Positions 47,834 through 57,973 of a stretch of 64,000 bases of DNA are shown piece by piece. Origin of the DNA: Pantoea conspicua (GTDB lineage Bacteria > Pseudomonadota > Gammaproteobacteria > Enterobacterales > Enterobacteriaceae); the NCBI RefSeq assembly GCF_002095315.1, contig NZ_MLFN01000008.1:1-64000 (forward strand). Reading direction: 5' to 3'. Under the pieces are notes generated by a model, which was given only the letters and a program-made list of their open reading frames with translations, did no database searches and had not been told where the DNA came from. Positions within the stretch are counted from its first letter, which is position 1, and each line of letters starts with the position of its first letter. The position numbers and the translations under genes were made by a program.

Positions 47834-49246
47834 TCAGGAAGATAATGTTCTGATGAGATTAGAGAAATCTTCTTTAATATCGTGGCTCTCTTCACGCAGC
47901 TGCTCAATCTTGCGGCAGGCATGAAGCACCGTCGTGTGGTCGCGACCGCCAAAGGCATCGCCAATTTCTGGCAAGCTGTGGTTGGTCAGTTCCTTCGCCA
48001 TCGCCATCGCCATCTGGCGCGGACGCGCCACGGAACGCGAGCGGCGCTTGGACAGCAGATCCGCGACCTTAATTTTGTAGTACTCAGCCACGGTCTTCTG
48101 AATATTATCAATGGTGACCAGCTTTTCCTGCAGCGCCAGCAGATCGCGCAGCGCTTCGCGCACGAAGTCGATGGTGATTGCCCGACCGGTAAAATTGGCG
48201 TTGGCGATCACGCGATTCAGTGCGCCTTCCAGTTCACGGACGTTGGAGCGTAACCGCTTGGCAATAAAGAAGGCCACTTCGCCAGGCAGACGAATGTCAT
48301 TCTCGTCCGCTTTCTTCATCAGGATCGCCACGCGCGTTTCCAGTTCAGGCGGCTCGATCGCCACCGTTAAACCCCAGCCAAAACGTGACTTCAGACGATC
48401 TTCCACCCCGTTGATCTCTTTTGGATAACGATCCGAGGTCAGGATGATCTGCTGATTGCCTTCTAATAAGGCATTGAAGGTGTGGAAGAACTCTTCCTGC
48501 GAGCGCTCTTTATTGGCGAAAAACTGAATATCATCGATCAGCAGCGCATCGACCGAACGGTAGTAGCGCTTAAACTCTTCGATCGCGTTGTTCTGCAGCG
48601 CCTTCACCATGTCCTGAACGAAGCGCTCGGAGTGCATGTAAACCACTTTGGCATTGGGTTTACGCGCAATAATGCCGTTACCCACCGCGTGCAGCAGGTG
48701 CGTTTTCCCCAGACCGGTGCCGCCATAAAGGAACAGCGGGTTATACGCGCCACCTGGATTATCAGCCACCTGACGTGCCGCCGCGCGCGCCAGCTGGTTA
48801 GATTTACCTTCAACGAAGTTATCGAAGTTATGGCGGTTATTCACGTTCGAGCGATAAGTCACATCAGCGGGCGCCGGGACGTTATCCCAGCTTGGACGCA
48901 TGATCTGCGTCGGGGCCGGACGGATGTGACTCTGTACCGGGATAGCAGGCGCGCTGACGCTGGCCATCACCGGCTGGCTGACGGCGGCCGTTTGCTGAAC
49001 CGGGCGTGTCCCCACTTCAAAACGCAATAACGGCACATTTGGCCCGCAGAATTCATTCAGTAATGCGTTAATGCTGTTGAGGTATTTGTCCCGAACCCAG
49101 TCGAGTACGAAGCGATTTGGAGCATACAAGGCAAGCGTATTGTCGTTTAACTCAGCCTGTAGTGGACGAATCCACATGCTGAATTCGGTGGCAGGAAGCT
49201 CATCCTGCAAACGGGCAAGACACTGTTGCCAAAGCGTAAGTGACAC
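47834..49246 (-). CDS. dnaA: chromosomal replication initiator DnaA
   Basis: Binds DnaA boxes and melts the origin. The protein has 470 residues from the GTG at 49246 (GGAG six bases upstream), reading [33 protein letters not shown] as in E. coli, which also uses GTG. The AAA+ Walker [16 protein letters not shown], Walker [11 protein letters not shown] and the domain IV signature [16 protein letters not shown] are intact. The proline-rich linker (about residues 85-130) is the variable part. First gene of the reverse-strand replication operon. Confidence 0.99.
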   Translation of the reverse strand: MSLTLWQQCLARLQDELPATEFSMWIRPLQAELNDNTLALYAPNRFVLDWVRDKYLNSINALLNEFCGPNVPLLRFEVGTRPVQQTAAVSQPVMASVSAPAIPVQSHIRPAPTQIMRPSWDNVPAPADVTYRSNVNNRHNFDNFVEGKSNQLARAAARQVADNPGGAYNPLFLYGGTGLGKTHLLHAVGNGIIARKPNAKVVYMHSERFVQDMVKALQNNAIEEFKRYYRSVDALLIDDIQFFANKERSQEEFFHTFNALLEGNQQIILTSDRYPKEINGVEDRLKSRFGWGLTVAIEPPELETRVAILMKKADENDIRLPGEVAFFIAKRLRSNVRELEGALNRVIANANFTGRAITIDFVREALRDLLALQEKLVTIDNIQKTVAEYYKIKVADLLSKRRSRSVARPRQMAMAMAKELTNHSLPEIGDAFGGRDHTTVLHACRKIEQLREESHDIKEDFSNLIRTLSS

Positions 49247-49450
49247 GGCGGACTCCACTCGTACAAATTCGATAAGAATAGTAGGCGTTACTCTAAGAAA
49301 CGTTCATTTTTGACACAGACGTAAGAAAGCGCCTGCGACCGCTATCAGCGGTTTTCCGTCCTGCAATCACCGGAGGATCGTCAGCGGAAGGGCGGATCAT
49401 AGCGCAAAGCGAGACAGAGATCTTCCCTTTCTACACAGTTTTGATCCTTT

Positions 49451-49459
49451 TTATCCACA
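49451..49459 (+). promoter_or_regulatory. DnaA box
   Basis: TTATCCACA, the exact consensus, about 200 bases upstream of the dnaA start. A second box with one mismatch, TTATCCCCA, is at 49552-49560. They fit DnaA autoregulation. Confidence 0.8.
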
Positions 49460-49716
49460 GGCGAAAGGCGCGCAGAGAAGTTTACGCCAGTTGCAGGAAA
49501 AACCAGCAGGAATCTGGCTGAATGCGTCAGATTTTCGGGCGACTTCTCGTTTTATCCCCACGATCCGCCAATTTGATCGCAATAAGATCCGGTGCGATCC
49601 TTGCGCTTTGACCGGGAGCCCGTATAATTCGTCACCCGGCGTTGTCGCGTTAAGCCCAATGCCCGGACTCAGCGGGCTGTATCCGTGTTTTCAGGTACTG
49701 CTGCACGCGAAGTAAA

Positions 49717-49745
49717 TTGACTCGGGACTGTACAATTATTACAAT
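49717..49745 (+). promoter_or_regulatory. sigma-70 promoter of rpmH
   Basis: TTGACT (49717-49722), 17 bases, TACAAT (49740-49745): five of six consensus bases in each box at ideal spacing. Transcription would start about 90 bases before rpmH. Confidence 0.8.
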
Positions 49746-49830
49746 CCCGCCTCTTTATTAAAGACACATTGAGGCGTCGGTCGATTTATTGGCCCGAAAC
49801 GCGTCACCCAGTGAAAATTTTCAAGTTTAG

Positions 49831-49983
<153 letters not shown>

Positions 49984-49997
49984 TAAAGCTAACCCTG

Positions 49998-50357
49998 ATG
50001 GGTAAGCTCGCATTTCCCAGGGAGTTACGCTTGTTAACTCCCACTCATTTCACTTTCGTCTTCCAGCAGCCACAACGGGCTGGCACGCCGCAAATTACTA
50101 TTCTCGGCCGCCTTAACGCGCTGGGGCATCCCCGCATCGGTCTCACCGTCGCAAAAAAACATGTGAAACGCGCCCACGAACGCAACCGGATCAAGCGATT
50201 GACCCGCGAAAGCTTTCGTCTGCGTCAACATGAACTGCCGTCGATGGACTTCGTGGTGGTCGCGAAGAAGGGGGTTGCCGATCTGGATAACCGTATGCTG
50301 GCGGAAGCGTTGGAGAAATTATGGCGTCGTCACTGTCGCCTGGCGCGCGGCTCCTGA
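49998..50357 (+). CDS. rnpA: ribonuclease P protein component
   Basis: Protein cofactor of RNase P, which matures tRNA 5' ends. The 119 residues are almost identical to E. coli: [29 protein letters not shown] and the RNR motif [31 protein letters not shown]. It overlaps yidD by 37 bases. Confidence 0.98.
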   Translation: MGKLAFPRELRLLTPTHFTFVFQQPQRAGTPQITILGRLNALGHPRIGLTVAKKHVKRAHERNRIKRLTRESFRLRQHELPSMDFVVVAKKGVADLDNRMLAEALEKLWRRHCRLARGS

Positions 50358-50578
50358 TCGTCCTGATACGCGTCTATCAACGCGGCATCAGTCCATTACT
50401 GGGACCACACTGTCGGTTTCATCCGACCTGCTCTCAATACGGAATTGAGGCATTACGCAGGTTCGGCGTGATAAAAGGCAGTTGGTTGACGTTAAAACGC
50501 GTATTAAAATGCCACCCTTTGAACCCGGGTGGTGACGATCCTGTGCCGCCAAAAACCTTTGATACCAGAGAACATTAA
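50321..50578 (+). CDS. yidD: membrane protein insertion factor YidD
   Basis: A small membrane-associated protein of 85 residues that assists YidC-dependent insertion. It has an amphipathic N-terminus ([21 protein letters not shown]), a conserved cysteine set ([30 protein letters not shown]) and the E. coli length. The overlap with rnpA and the 2-base gap to yidC are the usual arrangement. Confidence 0.97.
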   Translation: MASSLSPGARLLIVLIRVYQRGISPLLGPHCRFHPTCSQYGIEALRRFGVIKGSWLTLKRVLKCHPLNPGGDDPVPPKTFDTREH

Positions 50579-50580
50579 CG

Positions 50581-52227
50581 ATGGATTCGCAACGCAATCT
50601 CTTTCTCATCGCTTTTCTGTTCGTGTCTTTTATGATCTGGCAAGCCTGGCAGACGGACCACGCTCCGCAGCCACAGCAGACGCAGACCACACAAAACACA
50701 AACAGCGTAGCGGGTGATGCCGCCAGTCAGGGTGTACCGGCCAGCGGTCAGGGCCAGACGATCACCGTTAAGACTGATGTCCTGTCATTAAATATCAACA
50801 CCCGCGGCGGTGATGTTGAACAAGCGCAACTGCTGACTTTCCCGGACAAACTGGGTTCCGACCAGCCGTTTCAGCTGCTTGAAACGACGCCATCGTTCCT
50901 CTATCAGGCACAGAGTGGGCTGACCGGTCGTAATGGCCCGGACAACCCGAACAACGGCGCGCGTCCGCTGTTCACCACCACGCAGGATCACTTCGAGATG
51001 GCTGAAGGCCAGTCCGAGCTGCGTGTGCCGATGACTTATACCGCTGAAAACGGCGTGGTTTACACCAAAACCTTCGTGTTTAAGCGTGGCGAATATGCAG
51101 TTAACGTCGACTATCACGTCAACAACACCACCCAGCAGCCGCTGGAAGTGTCGCTGTTTGGCCAGCTGAAGCAGACCATTGATCTGCCGAAGCACCGTGA
51201 TACCGGCAGCAACAACTTTGCGTTGCATACCTTCCGTGGTGCGGCGTACTCCACCAGCGAGTCGAAATATGAGAAGTATAAATTCGACACCATCGCCGAT
51301 AACGAGAACCTGAGCACCACCACCAGCAACGGCTGGGTGGCGATGCTGCAGCAGTACTTCGCAACGGCATGGGTTCCGCGTACCGAAGGCACCAACACCC
51401 TTTACACCAGCAACCTGGGTAATGGCGTGGCGGCGATTGGCTATAAATCTGCACCGGTGACCATTGCCGCGGGCGCGCAGCAGAACCTCGGTGCAACCCT
51501 GTGGGTCGGTCCGGAAATTCAGGACAAGATGGCAGCGATTGCGCCGCACCTTGATCTGACCGTGGATTACGGCTGGTTGTGGTTTATCTCTCAGCCGCTG
51601 TTCAAGCTGCTGAAATTTATCCACAGCTTCATCGGTAACTGGGGCTTCTCCATTATCGTGATCACCTTCATCGTGCGTGGCATCATGTACCCGCTGACCA
51701 AAGCGCAGTACACCTCGATGGCCAAGATGCGCATGTTGCAGCCGAAGATTCAGGCGATGCGTGAACGTCTGGGTGATGACAAGCAGAAGCAGAGCCAGGA
51801 AATGATGGCGCTGTATAAAGCAGAGAAGGTGAATCCGCTGGGTGGCTGTCTGCCGCTGGTGATTCAGATGCCTATCTTCCTGGCGCTCTATTACATGCTG
51901 TCAGGTTCGGTAGAACTGCGTCACGCGCCGTTTGTGCTGTGGATCCATGACCTGTCCGCGCAGGACCCGTACTACATCCTGCCGATTCTGATGGGCATCA
52001 CCATGTTCTTCATTCAGAAGATGTCACCGACCACCGTGACCGATCCGATGCAGCAGAAGATCATGACCTACATGCCGGTGATTTTCACCGTGTTCTTCCT
52101 GTGGTTCCCGTCAGGTCTGGTGCTGTACTACATCGTCAGCAACCTGGTCACCATTCTCCAGCAGCAGCTGATTTATCGCGGCCTGGAAAAACGCGGTCTG
52201 CATAGCCGCGACAAGAAGAAAGCCTAA
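50581..52227 (+). CDS. yidC: membrane protein insertase YidC
   Basis: Inner-membrane insertase (548 residues) working alone and with SecYEG. It has an N-terminal transmembrane anchor ([18 protein letters not shown]), a Gln/Thr-rich linker, a large periplasmic beta domain (about 60-340) and the conserved insertase core with five membrane segments, including the positively charged groove region ([35 protein letters not shown]). The basic tail (RDKKKA) is typical. Confidence 0.98.
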   Translation: MDSQRNLFLIAFLFVSFMIWQAWQTDHAPQPQQTQTTQNTNSVAGDAASQGVPASGQGQTITVKTDVLSLNINTRGGDVEQAQLLTFPDKLGSDQPFQLLETTPSFLYQAQSGLTGRNGPDNPNNGARPLFTTTQDHFEMAEGQSELRVPMTYTAENGVVYTKTFVFKRGEYAVNVDYHVNNTTQQPLEVSLFGQLKQTIDLPKHRDTGSNNFALHTFRGAAYSTSESKYEKYKFDTIADNENLSTTTSNGWVAMLQQYFATAWVPRTEGTNTLYTSNLGNGVAAIGYKSAPVTIAAGAQQNLGATLWVGPEIQDKMAAIAPHLDLTVDYGWLWFISQPLFKLLKFIHSFIGNWGFSIIVITFIVRGIMYPLTKAQYTSMAKMRMLQPKIQAMRERLGDDKQKQSQEMMALYKAEKVNPLGGCLPLVIQMPIFLALYYMLSGSVELRHAPFVLWIHDLSAQDPYYILPILMGITMFFIQKMSPTTVTDPMQQKIMTYMPVIFTVFFLWFPSGLVLYYIVSNLVTILQQQLIYRGLEKRGLHSRDKKKA

Positions 52228-52271
52228 GCGATGTAAAGCGGGAGCGATCCCGCCCTAAACGGTCTATCCTC

Positions 52272-52300
52272 AGGCGGTCAAAGCGACCGCCTTTGTTTTT
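52272..52300 (+). terminator. terminator after yidC
   Basis: AGGCGGTC, loop AAAGC, GACCGCCT, then TTGTTTTTT. An 8-base-pair stem with a good T tract, ending 19 bases before mnmE; a smaller GC hairpin lies at 52239-52254. Confidence 0.85.
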
Positions 52301-52318
52301 TGTAGCGAGAGAGAATTT

Positions 52319-53683
52319 ATGAGCCACAGCGATACTATTGTTGCCCAGGCCACGCCGCCCGGACGCGGCGGCGTCGGCATTTTGCGCGTCTCTGGCGCAC
52401 GTGCCGCCGAGGTGGCGCAGCTGCTGCTGGGCAAACTGCCTAAGCCACGCTATGCCGACTATTTGCCGTTCACCGATGCCGACGGCAGCGTGCTGGATCA
52501 GGGTATTGCGCTGTGGTTTCCGGGGCCAAACTCGTTTACCGGTGAAGATGTGCTGGAGCTGCAGGGCCACGGCGGTCCGGTGATCCTCGATCTGTTATTG
52601 AAGCGCATCGTGGCGCTGCCCGGCGTACGTATCGCCCAGCCTGGTGAGTTTTCTGAGCGCGCCTTTCTCAACGATAAGCTCGATCTGGCGCAGGCCGAGG
52701 CGATAGCCGATCTGATTGATGCCAGTTCAGAGCAGGCGGCCCGTTCGGCGGTCAATTCGCTGCAGGGCGTCTTCTCTACCCGCGTCAATCAACTGGTGGA
52801 AGCACTGACTCACCTGCGAATCTACGTTGAAGCCGCTATCGATTTCCCGGATGAGGAGATCGATTTCCTCTCTGACGGCAAAATCGAAGCGCAGCTGAAT
52901 GCGGTGATGGCCGATCTGGATGGCGTACGGGCTGAGGCGCGTCAGGGCAGCCTGCTGCGTGAAGGGATGAAAGTGGTGATCGCGGGCCGGCCTAACGCGG
53001 GCAAATCGAGCCTGCTGAATGCGCTGGCGGGCCGGGATGCGGCAATCGTCACCGACATTGCCGGTACCACGCGCGACGTCCTGCGTGAACATATTCATAT
53101 TGATGGCATGCCGCTGCATATCATCGATACCGCCGGTTTGCGTGAGGCCAGCGACGAAGTGGAGCGTATCGGCATTGAGCGCGCCTGGCAGGAGATCGAG
53201 CAGGCCGATCGCGTGCTGTTTATGGTCGATGGCACCACCACCGACGCCACCGAAGCCGCCGCCATCTGGCCCGATTTTGTCTCCCGTCTGCCGCCTGAAC
53301 TGCCGATTACCGTGGTACGGAATAAAGCGGATGTCACTGGCGAACCACTCGGGCTGACTGAAGTAAATGGTCACTCACTGATTCGGCTGTCGGCCCGGAC
53401 CAGCGCCGGCGTTGATGAACTGCGTGACCATCTCAAGCAGAGCATGGGTTTCGCCGGCAATATGGAAAGCGGCTTCCTGGCGCGCCGCCGTCATCTGCAG
53501 GCGCTGGAGTTAGCGGCGACTCACCTGCTTCAGGGCAAAGCGCAGCTGCTGGGGGCCTGGGCCGGAGAGTTACTGGCAGAAGAGCTTCGCCTCGCTCAGC
53601 AGGCGCTAAGCGAGATTACCGGCGAGTTCACCTCTGACGATCTGCTGGGTCGCATCTTTTCCAGCTTCTGTATCGGTAAATAA
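52319..53683 (+). CDS. mnmE: tRNA modification GTPase MnmE
   Basis: With MnmG it makes the cmnm5U modification at wobble uridines. The 454 residues show the folate-binding N-domain ([22 protein letters not shown]), the helical domain, the inserted G domain with P-loop [16 protein letters not shown], switch [15 protein letters not shown] and NKAD, and the C-terminal CIGK motif with the catalytic Cys. Confidence 0.99.
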   Translation: MSHSDTIVAQATPPGRGGVGILRVSGARAAEVAQLLLGKLPKPRYADYLPFTDADGSVLDQGIALWFPGPNSFTGEDVLELQGHGGPVILDLLLKRIVALPGVRIAQPGEFSERAFLNDKLDLAQAEAIADLIDASSEQAARSAVNSLQGVFSTRVNQLVEALTHLRIYVEAAIDFPDEEIDFLSDGKIEAQLNAVMADLDGVRAEARQGSLLREGMKVVIAGRPNAGKSSLLNALAGRDAAIVTDIAGTTRDVLREHIHIDGMPLHIIDTAGLREASDEVERIGIERAWQEIEQADRVLFMVDGTTTDATEAAAIWPDFVSRLPPELPITVVRNKADVTGEPLGLTEVNGHSLIRLSARTSAGVDELRDHLKQSMGFAGNMESGFLARRRHLQALELAATHLLQGKAQLLGAWAGELLAEELRLAQQALSEITGEFTSDDLLGRIFSSFCIGK

Positions 53684-53696
53684 CCGCTGATTTGCC

Positions 53697-53723
53697 GGCC
53701 CGACGGCCTCCCGCCGTCGGGCC
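53697..53723 (+). terminator. mnmE terminator
   Basis: GGCCCGACGGC, loop CTCCC, GCCGTCGGGCC: an 11-base-pair perfect stem 13 bases after the mnmE stop, followed by a T-rich stretch. Confidence 0.8.
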
Positions 53724-53985
53724 TGATTCTTCCTCTCGCTAATCACGCCACCGCCATCCTTTTGCCTCCTGCCTGCGGTGATTCTTGCTGATATGTTATT
53801 TTGCGGCGGCACGGCATTGCCGTATAACGGTCACAGCGCCGGTCTGATAAGTGGCTGCGGCAGGCTGTGATTTATCCTCTCGGATTAATGCTGCCACCCG
53901 TCGCCATTGCCGCGTTGTGCCGGACGCGAACCCCTATTCGTGGATACCCTTGGGCGACATTTTTCGCCTGAAACAGGAGAGTTGC

Positions 53986-54575
53986 ATGAGTACACCGCTC
54001 GATACTGCCGCACTGAACACGCTGTTCACCGACGCCCGCACCCACAGTTACTGGCAGGCAAAACCGGTCGATAATACCCTGCTGGAAAAACTGTATGCCT
54101 TAACGGCGCTGGGCCCGACCTCGGCTAACTGCTCGCCCGCCCGTTTCGTTTTCGTGACCTCGGCAGAAGGCAAAGAGAAGCTGAAACCGGCGCTCTCTTC
54201 CGGCAACCTCGAAAAACCATGAGCGCGCCGGTAACGGTGATTGTCGCCTGGGATCGCGAGTTTTATGAACAATTGCCCGCGCTGTTCCCGCATGCTGACG
54301 CCCGCAGCTGGTTTACCGGCAGCCCGGAAGCGGCGAAAGAGACCGCTTTCCGTAACAGCAGCCTGCAGGCGGGTTATCTGATTCTGGCGGCCCGCTCGCT
54401 GGGGCTGGATGCCGGCCCGATGTCCGGTTTTGATCCGGCGAAGGTGAATGAGGCATTCTTTGCTGACGGCCAGTATCAGGTTAACCTGCTGATTAACCTC
54501 GGCTATGGTGAAGCAACAAAACTGCACCCGCGTCTGCCGCGCCTCAGTTTTGAGCAGGCGTGCCGTTTCGCCTGA
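53986..54575 (+). pseudogene. rutE: RutE-like nitroreductase / malonic semialdehyde reductase, frameshifted
   Basis: The FMN-dependent nitroreductase family includes RutE, which reduces malonic semialdehyde. The ATG at 53986 (AGGAGAG upstream) reads [23 protein letters not shown] to [13 protein letters not shown], then TGA at 54220. The rest ([19 protein letters not shown] to [13 protein letters not shown]) is one frame away and aligns directly onward with E. coli RutE. One more A in the run of five A at 54212-54216 would give a 196-residue protein, the E. coli length. No other rut genes are nearby. A base-call error or a true lesion are both possible. Confidence 0.85.
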
Positions 54576-54764
54576 TGCGCTCAGCGTCGCGATGCCCGTC
54601 GCGACGCTTCTTGTGGCGCGATTGAAAACTCAGCGCCGCAAAACCTCTCTGATGGCTCGTCCTATTCCGAATTTGGTTCATTCTGTGTGTTGCCGGGTGC
54701 ATTAAGCTAAGAAAATTCTTACAATGCAGATGATGATTATCTGACCATTTTCACGGAGCGACAG

Positions 54765-55514
54765 ATGGCTGGTCATTTTGTACGCTGGACGGGCGATCCC
54801 GACTTCTCTGCAGAAGATATGCGCATTCCCCAGGATATCGTTGACACGGCTCAGCAGTTTGCTGATAAGCGCCGTGGACGTTTTCTTGCCGCACGGACAC
54901 TGCTGGCGCAACTGATGTTGCGGGTTTATGGCATTAAACAGCTGCCGCGCCTGATTACCGACATCAATGGGCGACCCGCTTTTGCTGACAGCGATCTGCC
55001 TGATTTTAGCATTGCCTATGCCGGTAATATGGTCGGCGTACTGCTGGCTGAAGAGGGCGGACGCGCCGGGCTGGATATGGAAATTGTGCGGGCGCGCAGC
55101 CGCCAGACTCAGGAGCAGCTGATGCAGGGATTAACCTCCGGCGAGATCGCCTGGATTAATGCCCAGCAGGATTTTGTCGAAGCGGTGACACAAATCTGGA
55201 CGCTGCGGCAGAGCATTCTCAAGCTGACGGGTCAGCGCGAGCAGGGCCTGGATTCACTGCGTCTGCTGCCAGGCGCAGGCCGTCTGCGCTCATCGCTCTA
55301 TCCGGATATTCAGGTGGTGTGCGATGCTGAACCGACGCTGGTCTGGTCCTGTGCGCTTTCACCGGCGACCCAGCGCCTGCATCTGTGGCAGATGGATAAT
55401 GACCATCAGTGGATCGTCTTACGCGAAGTGGAAATGAGTAAGCCTAATATCGGTCCCCGCGCCCTGCGGCTGACCAGCCTGCCCAGTGAACGCAGCCTGC
55501 ATCCCGAAATCTAG
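54765..55514 (+). CDS. yieE: YieE, phosphopantetheinyl transferase-like protein
   Basis: A 249-residue protein of the 4'-phosphopantetheinyl transferase superfamily, which loads carrier proteins from CoA. Seen: RRGRFLAARTLLAQLML, the first magnesium motif as GLDME (102-106), and a helix WTLRQSILK (145-153) in place of the usual W-x-x-K-E-x-x-x-K. The Lys-Glu pair is Arg-Gln here, so classical activity is doubtful. The same E. coli neighbourhood (yieE, adeP, yieH) supports the name. GGAG precedes the ATG. Confidence 0.8.
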   Translation: MAGHFVRWTGDPDFSAEDMRIPQDIVDTAQQFADKRRGRFLAARTLLAQLMLRVYGIKQLPRLITDINGRPAFADSDLPDFSIAYAGNMVGVLLAEEGGRAGLDMEIVRARSRQTQEQLMQGLTSGEIAWINAQQDFVEAVTQIWTLRQSILKLTGQREQGLDSLRLLPGAGRLRSSLYPDIQVVCDAEPTLVWSCALSPATQRLHLWQMDNDHQWIVLREVEMSKPNIGPRALRLTSLPSERSLHPEI

Positions 55515-55825
55515 CGAATAAGCGCGGCCGGCACATCACGAAAAACCACAACGCCATGATCAAAAGACCGTCGTCGATTCATCTGTTCAAGCAGCATTTA
55601 CACTGATTTCTTTGCTAAATTCCCGCTGAAACAGCTCACATTTTTGGCTGTGATCCCAACCACAACGTCGCTAACGCCTGAGCACAGTGCGAAATTTTGT
55701 GACCGTCATCACTTCAATCCGCTCTGTTTGTTTCTATAACGTTGAACACAAGTAATCAGAGTGAACTTTTGTTTAGCAGAGGATCACCAGCGCTGCCATC
55801 AGTGGAAGCGCCTAAGGAGAGGATG
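55515..55825. promoter_or_regulatory. 311-base gap with a CRP-like site before the TIM-barrel gene
   Basis: No gene is supported. TGTGACCGTCATCACT at 55698-55713 fits the CRP consensus (TGTGA, six bases, TCACA) at nine of ten positions. TGAACTTTTGTTTA at 55762-55775 resembles two motifs in the divergent region around 57.7-57.9 kb. AAGGAG (55814-55819) is the ribosome site for the ATG at 55826. Confidence 0.6.
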
Positions 55826-56683
55826 ATGGAAAAAATGAAGCTGGGCGTGAACAGCGCCATGTTCGACGGGCATCCGCCGGAAGTCGCCTTCCGTACCGTA
55901 CGCGACGCGGGTTTCGATTATATTGAGCTGGCCTACAATCAGGGTTATGTGGGCCAGCTCGATCCGGCCCTGTTTGGCCGGGAGAATGCCGCACGCATCA
56001 ACGATCTTAAACAGCAATATGGCCTGAAAATGCATGCGCTTGGTTGCACCATTAATCTGGCTGCCCCGGATGCTGTAGCGCAATTCCGTCTGCGGGTGGC
56101 CTTTGCTCAGCAGATCGGTGCCCGCTATCTTAACGCCTGCACCGCGCGACGCGATAACCGTGCGGCGTTAACGGATAACCTGCGGCGCATGGCACCAATT
56201 GCCGAAGAGGCAGGCTGCATTTTGTGTATCGAGAACGGGGGCGATCCGGATTATGACGCCTTTGCGGTGGCGGAGGATGGCTTCGCGTTGCTGGAGGCGG
56301 TGAGCCATCCGGCTGTGGCATTTAATCTCGATCCCGGCAACATGGTGTCGCTCTGTCCGCAGCAGGATCCTATCGCCGAGGCGCTGACGATGCTGCCTGG
56401 CGCCCGACATTGCCACATTAAAGATGTGATGCGGCAAAACGGAGAATATCATTTCCCGCCGATTGGAGAAGGTGAACTGAATTATGCGCCGCTGCTGCAG
56501 GCGCTGGCGGAAAATGCTATCCCGGCCAGCCTGGAGATCCCCTTGCGGATGCATCGCCAGCCCGACAGCTGGCCGCAGCGGGCTGACCAGCCGGTTGATC
56601 CAGCCATCAGCCTTGAAGTGTTAATCCGGTCGCGGCTGGCGCTGGAAAAAATGCTGGGCTATCAGCTGGCAGCAGACCACTAA
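55826..56683 (+). CDS. TIM-barrel sugar isomerase/epimerase-like protein 1
   Basis: A 285-residue protein of the xylose-isomerase-like (AP endonuclease 2) fold: KLGVNSAMFDGHPPEVAFRTVRDAGFDYIEL, ILCIENGGDPDYDAFA, AFNLDPGNMVSLCP, CHIKDVM and PASLEIPLRMHR supply the usual Glu, Asp, His and Glu metal-ligand candidates. The ATG at 55826 has AAGGAG six bases upstream; ATGs at 55823 and 55835 and an upstream frame to 55742 are alternatives. It heads a catabolic cluster with CRP-like control. Substrate unknown. Confidence 0.78.
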   Translation: MEKMKLGVNSAMFDGHPPEVAFRTVRDAGFDYIELAYNQGYVGQLDPALFGRENAARINDLKQQYGLKMHALGCTINLAAPDAVAQFRLRVAFAQQIGARYLNACTARRDNRAALTDNLRRMAPIAEEAGCILCIENGGDPDYDAFAVAEDGFALLEAVSHPAVAFNLDPGNMVSLCPQQDPIAEALTMLPGARHCHIKDVMRQNGEYHFPPIGEGELNYAPLLQALAENAIPASLEIPLRMHRQPDSWPQRADQPVDPAISLEVLIRSRLALEKMLGYQLAADH

Positions 56684-56726
56684 CGGACCGAACCTTAGCG
56701 GGTACGCACGCGGCGTACCCGCTGTG

Positions 56727-57638
56727 TCATGCGGTCATCGCTGCCCCGGCCAATGCCTGTTGTAGAAAATCCCGGCATGCCTGCTCGGTCTGCCAGCGAT
56801 CGTCCTGATCGGTGGTGCGCATCTCTACGGCAATGCTGCGCTCCTCTAATAACGGATCGTCCGGTAGTTGCCGGGCTGCAGCCACGATATTCGCCGCCAC
56901 GGCGGGCGTCAGGAAGCCGGGCGCGCCAAAACGCATATGGTGATCGCCGTAACCCGGATCGTTCGGATCGAGTATGGCATTGGATAAATGCAGTTGTGAG
57001 ACCAGCGATCCGGACTGACGCAGAGCCACGATCGGATCTTCCTGATTCAATGCCACATGTGCGCTATCCCAGGCGAGATAGAGCCGTGGGCAGGTCCGGC
57101 GTAGCTGCTTCATCCAGCGCAGGGTTTCGTCAGTGGGGCCAATGAGCTGGCATTTGTGGGCGAAGCGGTCCAGCGGCTCCAGCTGCATGATCATCTGCGG
57201 GTACTGACTCATCACCTCACCGATCTGTTCCAGCGTCTCGCCGAGTGCGCTTTTTGCCGCTTCACGCTGTGCCGCACCGGGATCGCTGCCGCTGACGAAG
57301 GCAATCCGGGTTGCGCCACAGTCGGCAGCGCGATGTACCAGTTCGCAGGCCCGTTTCATGCTGCGCTTACGCTGTATCCGGTCAGGGCTGCTGAGGTTCA
57401 GCCCCTGCTGATTCAGCACAAAGGTCATCCACTGTGTCAGCTTCACCTGCTGCGTTTCACTGATATCCCGCAGTCGCCGGGCCTGCGCCGCTTGCATCAC
57501 CATGCCGGTTTCAATGAAACGGTAAAATGGCTGCTGACTGAGGCGTTCAGCAATATCGACGACTTTGCTTTCATCCTGCATATCCGGAAAGAACAGCTCA
57601 GCAATATGAGCTGAGGGTACCAGCGCGGTCTGTTTCAT
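56727..57638 (-). CDS. TIM-barrel sugar isomerase/epimerase-like protein 2
   Basis: A 303-residue protein, more divergent but with the same fold pattern: TRIAFVSGSDPG, QMIMQLEPLDRF, LYLAWDSAHVALNQED, SQLHLSNAILDPNDPGYGDHHMRFG and RSIAVEMRT, with Glu, Asp, His and Glu at strand ends. The ATG at 57638 is chosen for the GGAGG upstream; an ATG at 57659 is in frame. It converges with protein 1 and is divergent from the MFS gene at 57974. Function unknown; probably the same sugar pathway. Confidence 0.72.
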   Translation of the reverse strand: MKQTALVPSAHIAELFFPDMQDESKVVDIAERLSQQPFYRFIETGMVMQAAQARRLRDISETQQVKLTQWMTFVLNQQGLNLSSPDRIQRKRSMKRACELVHRAADCGATRIAFVSGSDPGAAQREAAKSALGETLEQIGEVMSQYPQMIMQLEPLDRFAHKCQLIGPTDETLRWMKQLRRTCPRLYLAWDSAHVALNQEDPIVALRQSGSLVSQLHLSNAILDPNDPGYGDHHMRFGAPGFLTPAVAANIVAAARQLPDDPLLEERSIAVEMRTTDQDDRWQTEQACRDFLQQALAGAAMTA

Positions 57639-57973
57639 CCTGCCTCCTGATTTATTCATAAGTTATTAATTGAAACTTTTGTTCATCAAGAAAAGCGTAT
57701 TGCTGACGGAAAAAATGCGCCTTGCTTCACGTTTCAGAGAGTGAGCCGGGATTTTCTGCATAAATAGTTAGTCACGGTTATGAATGATATGCCGCTATTA
57801 TTCAAATTATTGTCCTGATAAAGCCCTTTTTTACTGCATTTACTGAAGTGTGAGCTGTCGCAAATCTTTTCTCTGAGAATCCGCTTTAATGGCTATACAT
57901 AAGATATGTTAATGAACATATGTTCAGTATCCGGAATGCGTCCGGCATCGCCACTGACAAGCAGGAGAAAGTT
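57639..57973. promoter_or_regulatory. divergent control region with operator-like palindromes
   Basis: 335 bases, AT-rich, between the divergent TIM-barrel gene 2 and the MFS gene. TGAACATATGTTCA at 57913-57926 is a perfect 14-base palindrome, 48 bases before the MFS start. TGAAACTTTTGTTCA at 57671-57685 is a looser version, 33 bases before the other gene. They suggest one repressor for both directions. Confidence 0.6.
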
